From: CAWATZ01 sp963784995
GTDB lineage: Bacteria; Planctomycetota; Planctomycetia; Gemmatales; Gemmataceae
NCBI GenBank assembly: GCA_963784995.1
Contig: CAWATZ010000014.1
Coordinates: forward strand, 186,001-250,000
Length of the DNA stretch: 64,000 nucleotides
Direction: 5' to 3'
Shown: positions 9,634 through 17,802 of the stretch, piece by piece
Position numbering within the stretch: position 1 is the first letter of the stretch
Layout of the letters: each line of letters opens with the position of its first letter
The notes under the pieces: generated by a model
Told to the model about the DNA's origin: nothing
Databases searched by the model: none
Seen by the model: only the letters and a program-made list of their open reading frames with translations
Made by a program: the position numbers and the translations under genes

Positions 9634-11313
9634 TCAGGCAACGCTGGGTTGCCGGATCAGCCGGAGACAGGTCTGATGGCTGGAGACCGGGTCCATCCGA
9701 TCCAGGCCCAGGATCTCCAGAGGCGGCTTGCCGTTGTCCGGGCTGAATTGCTCCAGGTAATGGAGCAATTGCTCGACGGTGGTATGGTCCACCAGGGTGA
9801 CGCCCTCCGTGAGGACCAGCTGGACCGCCTTCGCATCAGGAGGGATGGAATCCATTTCCCGGATCAGGTGGAACAGATTGAAGCACACCAGCGGACGATT
9901 GAGCGACAGAGTGTAAGTGCCGTCCACGCAGTCCCGCTGGCTAATGGGATTGCGGAACAGGTCGGCCAGCCTGGCGAGGATGCCACGGGGCGGATTGTCC
10001 CCAGAAGCGGAGGCCGGGACGTACCAGAGGACCAGAACCATTTTCAGGGCCACGCCCGCGAGGATGCCGATCAGCAGGTCGGTGGTCACGGTGATCAGCA
10101 CCGTGGCCGTGAAGACGAAGAGCTGCTCCTTGCCGACCTGGGCCACGTGGATCCAGACCTTGGGCCGGGCTAGCCTGTAGCCGATGAAGACGAGGATCGA
10201 GGCCAGCACGCATTTGGGGACCAGGTTGATCAGGTCGCGGGCCAGGAACAGCATCAGCAGCAGACAGCAAGCATTGTAGAAGTTGGCCCACTGGGTCCGG
10301 CCGCCGCCCAGGATGTTGGCGGTGCTCTTGACGATGCCCGGGATGATGGTCAGGCCGCCCAGCACGCTGGAGCAGGCGTTGGAAGCGCCCATGGCCAGCA
10401 AGGTCTGGTCCGGATCCGACTTGCGCCGATAAGGATCGATCTTGTCCACGGCAGCGATGGTGGCCAGCGACTCGGTGCCATCGACCAGCAGCAGCGTGAC
10501 GATCGTGATCATGAGCGGGAACCACAGGCTGGAATCATGCAGGAAGGCCTGGAAGTCGGGCAGGACGATCCCCTGTTTGAGAGGGCTGGGAACGTTGATC
10601 AGGGTGCTGCCGCTCAGGTGCAGGAACGATTGAGCGACAACGGTGCCGCCCACAAAGACCCAGACCGGTGGCGGCACGATCTTGAAGAGGCGCAAGGGAA
10701 TGGCGGACAGGACAAAGAGCGAAGTCAGGCAGCCGGCGGCCAGCCCGAAGACCCTGAGATCCATCACCTGAGCCTTTTCCGGAATCTCACGGAGGATCTC
10801 CCAGAAGTCGTGCGCCTTGAAGCTCTGGTTCAGGAAAAACGGGGCTTGCTTGACAATGATCATCAAGCCGATGGCCACCAGCATGCCCTCGATGGCCGCG
10901 GCCGGGAAGATCGCGCTGAGGCGAGCCACCTTGAGCCTGGCGAGGATCATTTGCAGAACGCCCGCAACCAAAATCGCGACCAGGACCACCGGATACCCCT
11001 TGGCCTTGTCGCCGTGGCCCAGGGCGAAGATGCCGGCGGAGATGGCCGTGGCCAGGCCGGCGGCCGGACCGCTGATGGTCACGTAGGAGCCGCCCAGGAA
11101 CGGCAGCACGAATCCCGCGATGATCGCCGAGACAATGCCGCAGATGGGAGGAGCGTCCGAGGCGATGGCAATGCCCATCGAGAAGGGCAGCGAAATCATC
11201 GCCACCATGATCCCGGAAGGGAGATCGTAACGCCACTGTTTCAGACCGGGCAGACCGTTCTGGGGTTTCTCCGCCGGAACGAGCGCTTCATTCACGCATC
11301 CCTCTTCCGCCAT
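9634..11313 (-). CDS. SulP family inorganic anion transporter
   Basis: A 559-residue polytopic protein of the SulP/SLC26 family. The opening motif PSGIMVAMISLPFSMGIAIA, then GSYVTISGPAAGLATAISAG and, further on, VDGTESLATIAAVDKIDPYRRKSDPDQTLLAMGASN are family signatures of the anion-binding core. A C-terminal region (about 480-555) has the length and position of a STAS domain but is divergent. Likely substrates are bicarbonate or sulfate; sequence does not decide. The gene follows an MlaE-like gene on the same strand after a 387-bp gap holding several hairpins. Confidence 0.9.
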   Translation of the reverse strand: MAEEGCVNEALVPAEKPQNGLPGLKQWRYDLPSGIMVAMISLPFSMGIAIASDAPPICGIVSAIIAGFVLPFLGGSYVTISGPAAGLATAISAGIFALGHGDKAKGYPVVLVAILVAGVLQMILARLKVARLSAIFPAAAIEGMLVAIGLMIIVKQAPFFLNQSFKAHDFWEILREIPEKAQVMDLRVFGLAAGCLTSLFVLSAIPLRLFKIVPPPVWVFVGGTVVAQSFLHLSGSTLINVPSPLKQGIVLPDFQAFLHDSSLWFPLMITIVTLLLVDGTESLATIAAVDKIDPYRRKSDPDQTLLAMGASNACSSVLGGLTIIPGIVKSTANILGGGRTQWANFYNACCLLLMLFLARDLINLVPKCVLASILVFIGYRLARPKVWIHVAQVGKEQLFVFTATVLITVTTDLLIGILAGVALKMVLVLWYVPASASGDNPPRGILARLADLFRNPISQRDCVDGTYTLSLNRPLVCFNLFHLIREMDSIPPDAKAVQLVLTEGVTLVDHTTVEQLLHYLEQFSPDNGKPPLEILGLDRMDPVSSHQTCLRLIRQPSVA

Positions 11314-11410
11314 CGCAGATTCTCCTCCAGGTGCAACCAGGTGCTGTCATGAATCAGGAGAGTGTTGGGGCCACGCGGTAGGTCACCGATCTTCCAGCGC
11401 CGGGTGAGAG

Positions 11411-11552
11411 TTGCTCATCCAGGAGCAAGGTGTGTGGGTTGTGCTGTCATTCCCAGAGGAGCGCTTCTCCTCTGGCGAGTCTTTCCTCACGAAAGGTTTC
11501 GCACCCTTCGTGGGTACGAGCCGATCCCTTAGCAGATGGGATGCCGTTTTTT
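11411..11552 (+). ncRNA. Candidate structured RNA: four successive hairpins ending in a T-run
   Basis: The 387-bp gap 11314-11700 contains no convincing gene but a run of hairpins: TTGCTC/GAGCAA (11411-11428), CCAGAGGAG/CTCCTCTGG (11453-11475, 5-nt loop), CACGAAAGGT/ACCCTTCGTG with one mismatch (about 11489-11513), and ATCCC/GGGAT followed by TTTTTT at 11547-11552. Read on the plus strand this resembles a small structured RNA with an intrinsic terminator. Read on the minus strand it would instead be the 5' leader of the SulP gene or the 3' end of the MlaE transcript. No promoter was recognised, so the call is tentative. Confidence 0.3.
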
Positions 11553-11700
11553 ACCCACCACCAAACAATCTGGTACAAGACCTTGAAGGAAAACGACATG
11601 CGCCAAAGATTACAAATTAGAAAGGGGAATTGTTCCGCATGGGTCTGCTGGAGGAGGGGAGTTTTTCCACGTGACGGGGATTTTTTCCTCTCTGCGTGCT

Positions 11701-12477
11701 TCAAGGCAGCAGCAGCTTGATCGCGCGGACAAGGACCACGTCCGCCACCAGCACCAGAAAGATGGAGGCCACCACACCCGCCGTGGCCGCGCGCCCGACG
11801 CCCTCGGTGCCGCCCTGGGCCGTGATGCCGAAATAACACCCCGAGACGCCGATCAGGAAACCGAAAACGATCGTCTTCAGGACCGAAGGCAATACGTCGC
11901 GAAGGGTCAGCACCTTCAGCACGTTGTTGCAATACTCGGTGAAGGTCAGCTGATCGCCCAGGGCCCCGGCCACGTAGCCTGAGCCAAGAGCAAGCCAGAT
12001 GATGAACACCGTCAGGACCGGCAGGGTAATCATGGACGCCAGCAGCCGTGGCGCTACTAACTCACGCAGGGGCGACTGCCCAAGCACCTCCAGAGCGTCG
12101 ATCTGCTCCGTCTGCCGCATTGAGCCGAGTTCCGCTCCCAGGCCGGCTCCGGTTCGGCCGGCCACCAGCAGGCCGGCCGCGATCGGAGCAAATTCCAGCA
12201 CTACCGCCAAGGCCAGCCCCTGCGGCAGATAGTCTGCCGCTGTGCGACGACCGACAACCATTTGCAGCGCCCCGCCCAGGTGCATCCAGACCACGGCGCC
12301 GATGGCCACCCCGGCCGTCGCCCCAAGCGGCAGCGAGCCGAGCAGGATCGGATGGAGCTGGGTCAACCACAGCCGGGGACGCAGCAGGACAGCGGGCAGC
12401 CCCAGCAGCGCCCGAAAGGCGAAATGGCTCAGGTGGCCAACCGTTTCCAGTCCATCAAGCACAGGCATGGACGCCAA
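11701..12477 (-). CDS. MlaE-family ABC transporter permease
   Basis: A 258-residue integral membrane protein with about five hydrophobic segments. It shows the MlaE/YrbE signature region: GLALAVVLEFAPIAAGLLVAGRTGAGLGAELGSMRQTEQIDALEVLGQSPLRELVAPRLLA, the last part being the coupling segment. Such permeases move phospholipids or other lipids across the envelope together with an MlaF ATPase and an MlaD substrate-binding protein, neither of which is adjacent here. An alternative start three codons downstream (12468) is possible. It follows the methyltransferase gene with a 22-base gap on the same strand, so the two may be co-transcribed. Confidence 0.85.
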   Translation of the reverse strand: MASMPVLDGLETVGHLSHFAFRALLGLPAVLLRPRLWLTQLHPILLGSLPLGATAGVAIGAVVWMHLGGALQMVVGRRTAADYLPQGLALAVVLEFAPIAAGLLVAGRTGAGLGAELGSMRQTEQIDALEVLGQSPLRELVAPRLLASMITLPVLTVFIIWLALGSGYVAGALGDQLTFTEYCNNVLKVLTLRDVLPSVLKTIVFGFLIGVSGCYFGITAQGGTEGVGRAATAGVVASIFLVLVADVVLVRAIKLLLP

Positions 12478-12499
12478 TCGGGAAAGGGGAAGCGATCCG

Positions 12500-13168
12500 T
12501 CAGGGATGAAGGGTCTTGTGAGCGATCCAGGTCCAGTGGCGATCGGTGGTTTGCTGCACCGTGGCCGGGTTGAAACCGAGCGCCGCCACCAGGCCGCGGA
12601 TCTCGCTCAGGGTCAGGGCGGCCCGCAGGGAGTCGGCGAACATCTGCCGCTGATGGGCGTTGGCCCCGGCGGCGTACAGATCCACCAGCCGGCTCAGGGT
12701 CATCTCGTCGCCGGGACGCAGCAGGTCGCGCACGAACAGCAGGCCGGCTGGCTCCACCACCCGCACCATCTCGGCCAGCACCTGGCCCGGCTCGGGTACG
12801 TGATGCACGATGCTGTTGGAGATCACGGCCGCGAACGAGCCCGCCTTGCAGGGCAGCGCCTTGGCGTCCACCCGCTCGATCTGAATCCGGTCGCCGAGGT
12901 TCACCTGCTCGACGTTTCGCCGGCCGACGGCCAGCATCTGCTCGGCCAGGTCAATGGCGGTGACAAGGGCGGTGCGGTGCTGCCGGCACAGCTCGATGGG
13001 GATTTGCACCGTGCCGGTCCCCACGTCCAGGATGGGGTTACGGCCGTTCCAGACCGCGAGGAAATCCGCGACAAAGAGCCGGTTGACGCCGGTGTGGTCC
13101 ATGGCGTCGTAGTCGCGGGCTTCCTCGGCGGTGTCCATCACCTCGGTCTCGAGGACGCGCGGCAGCAT
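12500..13168 (-). CDS. Class I SAM-dependent methyltransferase
   Basis: A 222-residue protein with the Rossmann methyltransferase motifs: motif I ILDVGTGTVQIPIEL (about 46-60), an acidic residue at the end of strand 2 (VTAIDLAEQML), ERVDAKALP (motif II), and the post-motif SFAAVISNSIVHHVPEPGQVLAEMVRVVEPAGLLFVRD. It is most like the small-molecule Methyltransf_11/25 type; the substrate is unknown. It starts 10 bases after the stop of the 132-residue hypothetical gene, so it is probably the second gene of a short operon running into the MlaE-like gene. Confidence 0.88.
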   Translation of the reverse strand: MLPRVLETEVMDTAEEARDYDAMDHTGVNRLFVADFLAVWNGRNPILDVGTGTVQIPIELCRQHRTALVTAIDLAEQMLAVGRRNVEQVNLGDRIQIERVDAKALPCKAGSFAAVISNSIVHHVPEPGQVLAEMVRVVEPAGLLFVRDLLRPGDEMTLSRLVDLYAAGANAHQRQMFADSLRAALTLSEIRGLVAALGFNPATVQQTTDRHWTWIAHKTLHP

Positions 13169-13178
13169 GCCAACCCCC

Positions 13179-13577
13179 TCACACCTGGACCATCTGCCGG
13201 GACCGCCGGCCGCTTCCCTGGTGCTGCCGGCGCCGCTCCTGCTCCGCCCGCAGTTCGCCCAGCAGGGCCGAACGCAGTTCCAGGTCGTGAACGCCCTGGT
13301 AGTCCCAGGCGCGCAGGACTTCCGAGGTGGCCGGGTTCAATCCAGCAACCTGGTGCAGCCAGGTGATCCCGGCGTCCAGGGTCATGTGGCAGGTCCGGGG
13401 ATGGTTCCAGGCCACGTGGCTGGCCAGGCAACCCATCGGCACCGCTCTGGTAAAGCAACCATGCACCAGCAGCGGGCTCCCTTTTTCCAGCAGCTCGATC
13501 AGCCGATTCAGACCGGGGTCGGTAATGTTCGGCAGCCAGGCCGAACGCAGCTCGGCCAGACATTCCGTGGTCAGCAT
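13179..13577 (-). CDS. Hypothetical protein, first gene of methyltransferase operon
   Basis: A 132-residue soluble protein that I do not recognise. It has no signal peptide or membrane segment, contains several Cys/His residues in the middle (HGCF, NHPRTCHM, WLHQ) that could bind a metal, and ends in a glutamine/arginine-rich basic tail. A strong ribosome binding site (GGAG) precedes ATG 13577, codon bias matches its neighbours, and it is tightly linked to the methyltransferase. Upstream are a hairpin (13616-13652) and a minus-strand promoter (13949-13977) that could also feed it. Confidence 0.6.
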   Translation of the reverse strand: MLTTECLAELRSAWLPNITDPGLNRLIELLEKGSPLLVHGCFTRAVPMGCLASHVAWNHPRTCHMTLDAGITWLHQVAGLNPATSEVLRAWDYQGVHDLELRSALLGELRAEQERRRQHQGSGRRSRQMVQV

Positions 13578-13615
13578 GGCAAACTCCTTTGGAGGAAACG
13601 CCCGGGTTTACCGCT

Positions 13616-13652
13616 CTTTCTCTCCTCTCCCCTTGTGGGAGAGGAGAGAAAG
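13616..13652. repeat. Polypurine/polypyrimidine hairpin (16-bp arms)
   Basis: Perfect arms CTTTCTCTCCTCTCCC and GGGAGAGGAGAGAAAG with a 5-base loop CTTGT. It lies 39 bases upstream of the 132-residue hypothetical gene and downstream of the candidate small RNA. It may be a leader structure or one of the dispersed hairpins typical of this window. Confidence 0.75.
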
Positions 13653-13878
13653 GGCAGGGCATCGGTCATTATACCGAGCCGGAAGCCCTTGACCGCCCTG
13701 TCCCGAAAAAATCTACCGGGCGCAGGTGGAAGATCGGAAGGTTGCTCCGATCAGCGAAACTGTGCCGGGCTGCGTCGGTCTCTGTCGCGCGGTTGCTCCA
13801 TTGGCCCAAGTGCCAGCACGATAACCAGTTGCCTTCGCATACGCTGCTGGGGCTTGCCGCGGTCGGTGGGGAAGAAGG

Positions 13879-13942
13879 CAAAAAACCCCGCCGTCCGTTG
13901 GTACGAAGCGGCGGGGCCGGAACAGAGAAGAGGCAGTTGTAA
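13879..13942 (-). ncRNA. Candidate ~64-nt small RNA with own promoter and terminator
   Basis: On the minus strand a consensus-like sigma-70 promoter (13949-13977) predicts a start near 13942. About 25 bases later comes a GC-rich stem, CCCCGCCG/CGGCGGGG (13886-13916), followed by six U residues (13880-13885), a textbook intrinsic terminator. No coding potential is evident in between. The surrounding 13578-14135 gap has no gene. It could be a free small RNA, or an attenuator in the leader of the 13179-13577 operon. Confidence 0.5.
13880..13916 (-). terminator. Intrinsic terminator of the candidate small RNA
   Basis: An 8-bp all-GC stem (13886-13893 with 13909-13916), 15-base loop with an inner CGT/ACG pairing, then T6 on the minus strand. 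Confidence 0.65.
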
Positions 13943-13948
13943 GAGTGG

Positions 13949-13977
13949 TATATACCTTCTGCGGCTTGCGCTGTCAA
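13949..13977 (-). promoter_or_regulatory. Sigma-70-type promoter (TTGACA-17-TATATA)
   Basis: Minus strand: TTGACA at 13977-13972, 17-base spacer, TATATA at 13954-13949. This is the best vegetative promoter match that I noticed in the window and drives the candidate small RNA or the leader of the downstream operon. Confidence 0.6.
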
Positions 13978-14070
13978 CCGAGATTTTTGCTTTTGAGCAT
14001 CTTTTTCCCAACCGATCCGATTCCTGCCGTCCCGTCGGACTTCCCGGCTTGCCAGGATCAACTGAGTGAC

Positions 14071-14099
14071 TTGATTGCAAATGGGGGGTTGCTTACACT
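14071..14099 (+). promoter_or_regulatory. Likely promoter of the Uma2 gene
   Basis: TTGATT at 14071-14076, a 17-base spacer, and TACACT at 14094-14099 place a transcription start about 30 bases before the Uma2 ATG at 14136. Four of six bases match at each box or better. Confidence 0.45.
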
Positions 14100-14135
14100 C
14101 GGGATTGAAGACGTTTGGCCGGTAAGGAGAGATCC

Positions 14136-14891
14136 ATGATTCAAAACTGGCAATCCCTGCGTTCCGGCGCGATCGTCTATCCGGAAAGCGATGGCAAGCC
14201 CATGGCCGACAATACCAAGCAGGCGTCCTGGATTCTCCTTTTCTGCAGCAACTTGCTGGCGCTGTTCCGTGAAATGCCGAATGTCTTCGTCGCCGCTGAC
14301 TTGCTGTGGTATCCGGTAGAAGGGCAACCGGAAATCCGCGTGGCGCCGGACGTGCTGGTCGTCTTTGGCCGGGAACAGAAGCACCGCGGCTCCTATCAGC
14401 AATGGCGTGAAGACGGCGTTCCGGTCACGGTCGCCTTCGAAATCCTCTCGCCGAGCAATGACTTCGAGGAGATAATCGAGAAGATCAGCTTCTACGAGGA
14501 ACACGGTGTGGAGGAGCTTTACCTGTACAACCCCGACACCAACCATCTGTACGTCTATCTGCGTCGTGGAGAAATGCTTCGGCGGCAGAGACTGGCCCCT
14601 GGGTTCGTCAGCCCGCGTCTGAAGATCCGCTTTGACCTGTCCGGTCCGGAAATGGTCGTGTTCCGGCCCGATGGGCGGCCCTTTCTGACTCTGGCCGAAG
14701 TCGATGTTCAGCGGGGGGCAGCCGAGCGGCGAGCCGATCAGGCCGAAAGGCGAGCCGATCAGGCCGAGCAGCGAGCGGCTCGCCTGGCGGAACTGGGTCG
14801 CAAGGCACGACTCGGTCAGGCCACGCCCGAGGAGCTGGCTGAACTGGAACGTCTTGAAGCACCCCCCACCAGCACGCAGGGCATTTCCTGA
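14136..14891 (+). CDS. Uma2 family endonuclease-like protein with repetitive C-terminal tail
   Basis: A 251-residue protein. The core (about 1-190) has the Uma2 restriction-endonuclease-like pattern: EIRVAPDVLVVFG with the catalytic Asp, and VTVAFEILSPSNDFEEIIEKISFYEEHGVEELYLYN with the following E and later conserved positions. The C-terminal ~50 residues repeat AERRADQAERRADQ before an RLAELGRKARLGQATPEELAELE segment, a tail often seen on planctomycete and cyanobacterial Uma2 proteins and likely helical. ATG 14136 follows AAGGAGA. Uma2 proteins are highly amplified in these phyla; their biological target is not known. Confidence 0.85.
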   Translation: MIQNWQSLRSGAIVYPESDGKPMADNTKQASWILLFCSNLLALFREMPNVFVAADLLWYPVEGQPEIRVAPDVLVVFGREQKHRGSYQQWREDGVPVTVAFEILSPSNDFEEIIEKISFYEEHGVEELYLYNPDTNHLYVYLRRGEMLRRQRLAPGFVSPRLKIRFDLSGPEMVVFRPDGRPFLTLAEVDVQRGAAERRADQAERRADQAEQRAARLAELGRKARLGQATPEELAELERLEAPPTSTQGIS

Positions 14892-14922
14892 ACAGCAGAG
14901 GAAACGATGTGAGGTGACCGGA

Positions 14923-15162
14923 GTGAAGCCCATCGAAGCCAGCTTCCGGCAAGACTGCCTCAACCACGTTGAGGATGCAGCTCCCTGGCTGATCTTTGCC
15001 GATTGGCTGGAGGAAGACGGCCAGTCGGCCCCTTCACGGACACACCCTTCGATACAGCAAGCCCTTACGGCACAGGGGTCTTTGAAGCAAGGCGTTATCT
15101 TGCTACGCTATGAGAGAGGCGGTTGCCATGCACACAGGCTTCTACCACATCCGCCGGATTGA
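14923..15162 (+). CDS. Short TIGR02996-like protein (possibly a remnant)
   Basis: A 79-residue frame from GTG 14923, with GAGG eight bases upstream. Its first half, EASFRQDCLNHVEDAAPWLIFADWLEEDGQSA, matches the TIGR02996 pattern (…P.W.IFADWLEE.GD..) that is abundant in Gemmata-type genomes. The second half has no similarity that I recognise, and the frame overlaps the next gene's start. In larger proteins this domain precedes leucine-rich repeats; here the rest appears lost, so it may be decaying. Confidence 0.4.
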   Translation: MKPIEASFRQDCLNHVEDAAPWLIFADWLEEDGQSAPSRTHPSIQQALTAQGSLKQGVILLRYERGGCHAHRLLPHPPD

Positions 15163-15577
15163 CGAGGAGAGCGGTGGACTGCGAGTGACTGTTGCCGAGA
15201 CGCCCGCGGGCTTTCTCCCCAACGATCATCCGCAGTTCCACGAACTCCGGGGGCTGCTGCGTCATCAACACCAGGAGATGCAGTCACAAGGCGTGCCAAG
15301 GCCCACCTGGCTGGCCCTGGACGACAACCGAATCATCCGGGAGGTCCGCATGGTCGGGAAGAGCGTCCCCTTGAGTGCCAACCGCGACGAGTCAGGCGCC
15401 TATCTGATCGTCTTCCCGCTCACCAACCGCAAGACACAGCTAAAGCCTGATCACCCGCGGTTTCATGAGTTTGAACGCACCCTCCTCTTCGCACTGGAGC
15501 ACCAGACGCCGCTCTATTACGTCACTTCGCCCGGCAACGTCCCCACGATTATCGACATGGTTCCACTCGGGGCATAA
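15128..15577 (+). CDS. Hypothetical protein
   Basis: A 149-residue soluble protein (MHTGFYHIRRIDEE...) with no signal peptide, membrane segment or motif that I can name. Two similar segments, NDHPQFHELRGLLRHQHQE (around 35) and PDHPRFHEFERTLLFALEHQ (around 110), suggest an internal duplication of a helix with the pattern DHPxFHExxxxL. An in-frame ATG at 15110 is an alternative start. It converges with the DUF1501 gene 19 bases downstream. Confidence 0.6.
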   Translation: MHTGFYHIRRIDEESGGLRVTVAETPAGFLPNDHPQFHELRGLLRHQHQEMQSQGVPRPTWLALDDNRIIREVRMVGKSVPLSANRDESGAYLIVFPLTNRKTQLKPDHPRFHEFERTLLFALEHQTPLYYVTSPGNVPTIIDMVPLGA

Positions 15578-15596
15578 TGCCATTCGGCTCCTGGGC

Positions 15597-17027
15597 TCAC
15601 CCGAAAATGTCCAGCAGCGGCTCCCCCGCCGAAACCCGGAACGCCAGGTTCCTCGGCTCCGGCCGAGTTTCCGGCGCCACGCCAAGGGCATGGTACACGG
15701 TGGCCCCGAACGTCTCCGGCAGGATCGGCTGGCCGTCCTTGACGTGGGCCCCGATCCGGTCCGAGCTGCCGTAGACCGCACCGCCTCGGACGCCGGCACC
15801 GGCCAGGAGGCCAGAGTAGCAGTAGGGCCAGTGGCCCCGGCCTCGACCTTGTCCCTCGAACTTCGGCGTCCGACCGAACTCGCCCACCGCCACCACCAGC
15901 GTGCTGTCGAGCATCCCTCGGTCGCTCAGGTCTTCCAGCAGGGCCGACAGCGCCTCGTCCAGGCGCGGCAGTGCCAGGCCCATGCCGTAGGGCCCGATGC
16001 CGTACATGTTATCACGGCCCTCGTAGTATTCGTCGTGCATGTCCCACAGCTGGCGGATCGGGGCCTCGGTGGAGCCCGGCGGCATCCCGGGACAGCCGAC
16101 CACGCTGACCAGGCGCACGCCCGCCTCGATCAGCCGGCGGGCCAGCAGCAGGTATTGTCCCATTGGGTGCCGGCCGTAACGGTCGCGCACCCGGTCCGGC
16201 TCTTGCTGGATGTCGAAGGCTCGCCGGGCCGACGGGCTGGCGATCAGGTCCAGGGCGCGCTCTTGCAGCCGTTGCAGGTCGTCCGCTGCGGGCGTCCGCC
16301 GCAATGGGTTCGTGGGTGGCTCCAGCTGGTCCCGCAAGGAGCAGCGGTCGCGCACTTCCGCGGTGGTCAGTCCTTCCGGGGCGTCGAACGCCTTGACGCG
16401 GAAGCCGGGAACGGCAGGGGTGTTGAGGTCGCTGCCGATGCGGAAGGGAGCGTAGGCGGGGCCGAGCAGGCCGCCGCTCTCGTTGCGGCCCGGCTTCCGG
16501 GTGCCGACCAGGAGATTGTGCAACCAGACGTAAGACGGGACGCCGTGCGGAGACGGACGAGCCCGGGCCATCACCGAGCCGAAGTAGGGCGTATTGTTAG
16601 CCTTGCTGCCGTCGGACTGGCCGCTCAGGCAGACGTGGGCCGCCTGGACGTGGTCAATCGTCTGATGGCTCATGGAGCGCAGCAAGCAATAGCGATCGGC
16701 GTGCGCCGCCAGCCGGGGCAGCATCTCGCACAGGTGAATGCTGGGCACCTTGCTTTGGATGGTCTGATACTTACCGCGGATCTCGGCGGGAGCGTCCGGC
16801 TTGGGGTCGAAGGTGTCGATGTGGCTGGCCCCGCCGTTGAGCATCAGGAAGATGCACGATTTCTCCCGCTGCCGCCGAGCCGAGCTGGCCGCGGTCGCAC
16901 TGGGCCCCAGGAGGTCGAGCAGACTCAGCCCCACCACGTCGAGCAGGCCGATTTTGAGCCAGTGCCGGCGAGTGAGGAAGGACAACCGCTGCTGAACGTC
17001 TTTCGCCTGGTGCTGTTTTGGGTCCAT
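15597..17027 (-). CDS. DUF1501 domain-containing protein
   Basis: A 476-residue protein typical of planctomycetes. It starts with a twin-arginine-like leader (LTRRHWLKIGLLDVVGLSLLDLLG), followed by KSCIFLMLNGGASHIDTFDPKPDAP, LRSMSHQTIDHVQAAHVCLSGQ, and VVAVGEFGRTPKFEGQGRGRGHWPYCYSGLLAGAGVRGG. These are the conserved blocks of the DUF1501 family, which has the alkaline phosphatase/sulfatase fold. Such genes usually accompany a DUF1549/DUF1553 cytochrome gene; here it stands alone. It is likely a secreted metal-dependent hydrolase of unknown substrate. A long hairpin (17101-17165) lies upstream of its start. Confidence 0.9.
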   Translation of the reverse strand: MDPKQHQAKDVQQRLSFLTRRHWLKIGLLDVVGLSLLDLLGPSATAASSARRQREKSCIFLMLNGGASHIDTFDPKPDAPAEIRGKYQTIQSKVPSIHLCEMLPRLAAHADRYCLLRSMSHQTIDHVQAAHVCLSGQSDGSKANNTPYFGSVMARARPSPHGVPSYVWLHNLLVGTRKPGRNESGGLLGPAYAPFRIGSDLNTPAVPGFRVKAFDAPEGLTTAEVRDRCSLRDQLEPPTNPLRRTPAADDLQRLQERALDLIASPSARRAFDIQQEPDRVRDRYGRHPMGQYLLLARRLIEAGVRLVSVVGCPGMPPGSTEAPIRQLWDMHDEYYEGRDNMYGIGPYGMGLALPRLDEALSALLEDLSDRGMLDSTLVVAVGEFGRTPKFEGQGRGRGHWPYCYSGLLAGAGVRGGAVYGSSDRIGAHVKDGQPILPETFGATVYHALGVAPETRPEPRNLAFRVSAGEPLLDIFG

Positions 17028-17100
17028 GGTGGATCTTCTCGACGGCGCGATGCCATTCGTCTGAGGATGGCTGGCTTCATTGTAATGCGCCAGGGGCTAC

Positions 17101-17165
17101 GTGTCTGTCCCAGAAGCCCGGAGGACAGACTGCCAGCCTGTCCTCCGGGCTTCTGAGACAGACAC
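17101..17165. repeat. Long hairpin (28-bp arms)
   Basis: GTGTCTGTCCCAGAAGCCCG... to CGGGCTTCTGAGACAGACAC, nearly perfect arms around an 8-base loop. It separates the divergent DUF1501 and toxin-antitoxin genes, so it is not simply a terminator for either. Confidence 0.8.
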
Positions 17166-17216
17166 TCAGCCGTTCAGCCACGATGAACTGTTGCATCGTG
17201 CCAAGAGAAGGACTCA

Positions 17217-17278
17217 TTTCGATCATTTGATCGAAAAAGGTCTTGACGGCCGGCTATTCCACTCATATGATCGTCATA
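17217..17278 (+). promoter_or_regulatory. Promoter with two palindromic operators ahead of toxin-antitoxin module
   Basis: TTGACG (17243-17248), 17-base spacer, TATGAT (17266-17271) form a strong sigma-70-type promoter. Just upstream is the palindrome TTTCGATCATTTGATCGAAA (17217-17236, 9-bp arms, TT centre), and TATGATCGTCATA (17266-17278) overlaps the -10 box. Such placement suits autorepression by the helix-turn-helix antitoxin encoded at 17803-18447, as in MqsA/HigA systems. Confidence 0.6.
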
Positions 17279-17295
17279 GCGGAACAGAGGATTCC

Positions 17296-17747
17296 ATGAG
17301 AGAGATGGATTACCACGTTCAAAAAGCAGGAGCCACGGGTTTCCGTGTTCCGCCATGTCCCCGGAAGGTGAATTGCGGCCAGCGGGCCAGAACCTTGAGG
17401 ATGTTCGCAAACGCCTTCTGCGGTTGGTTGAGAAGAAGAGTTGCCGCCAGGTCAGCAAACCGCCTGACCGTCCTTCGGATTGGAGACCTGAAGAGATCCG
17501 GCAGGAGGATGGGTGTTCTCTCACGCGGCCCCACGCGTGGTTCTTGATCGAGGAGTGGCTTGAAGAAGGCTGCGAACTCTTCCCGGTTCCTCTCGACAAG
17601 CCACCGGGGAAAATCGCCTATGCTTTCGAGAAGGTGTACTGCAATCAGCGCGTTTACGTGAAACTGGAAATTGCCGATGGAGATCGCGTGCTCTACGGTC
17701 GGAGCTTTCATCTGAGCCAAAGCGCCGGAGAGCGGGCCACGAGTTAG
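17296..17747 (+). CDS. Putative toxin of MqsA-type module (apparent frame break)
   Basis: A small protein gene directly upstream of the MqsA-like antitoxin. The conserved-looking part (HAWFLIEEWLEEGCELFPVP... YAFEKVYCNQRVYVKLEIADGDRVLYGRSFHLS) resembles the short beta-rich products commonly encoded before YgiT/MqsA antitoxins, but I cannot assign it to RelE or MqsR. An intact frame begins at ATG 17355 without a ribosome binding site. ATG 17296 has AGAGGA before it, lies 18 bases after the promoter, and would join the same protein if one C were missing from the CCCC run at about 17359-17362. I therefore prefer 17296 and treat the break as a likely sequence error. Confidence 0.55.
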
Positions 17748-17802
17748 AACGCTGTTCCTGGAAAGGCTCGGGGCCACACTGCCCGGTTCGTTCGAGAAAG
17801 CC

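Noticed and set aside
13669..14061. 130-residue minus-strand frame in the gap before the Uma2 gene
   Set aside because: It crosses the promoter and terminator of the candidate small RNA and lacks protein-like composition.
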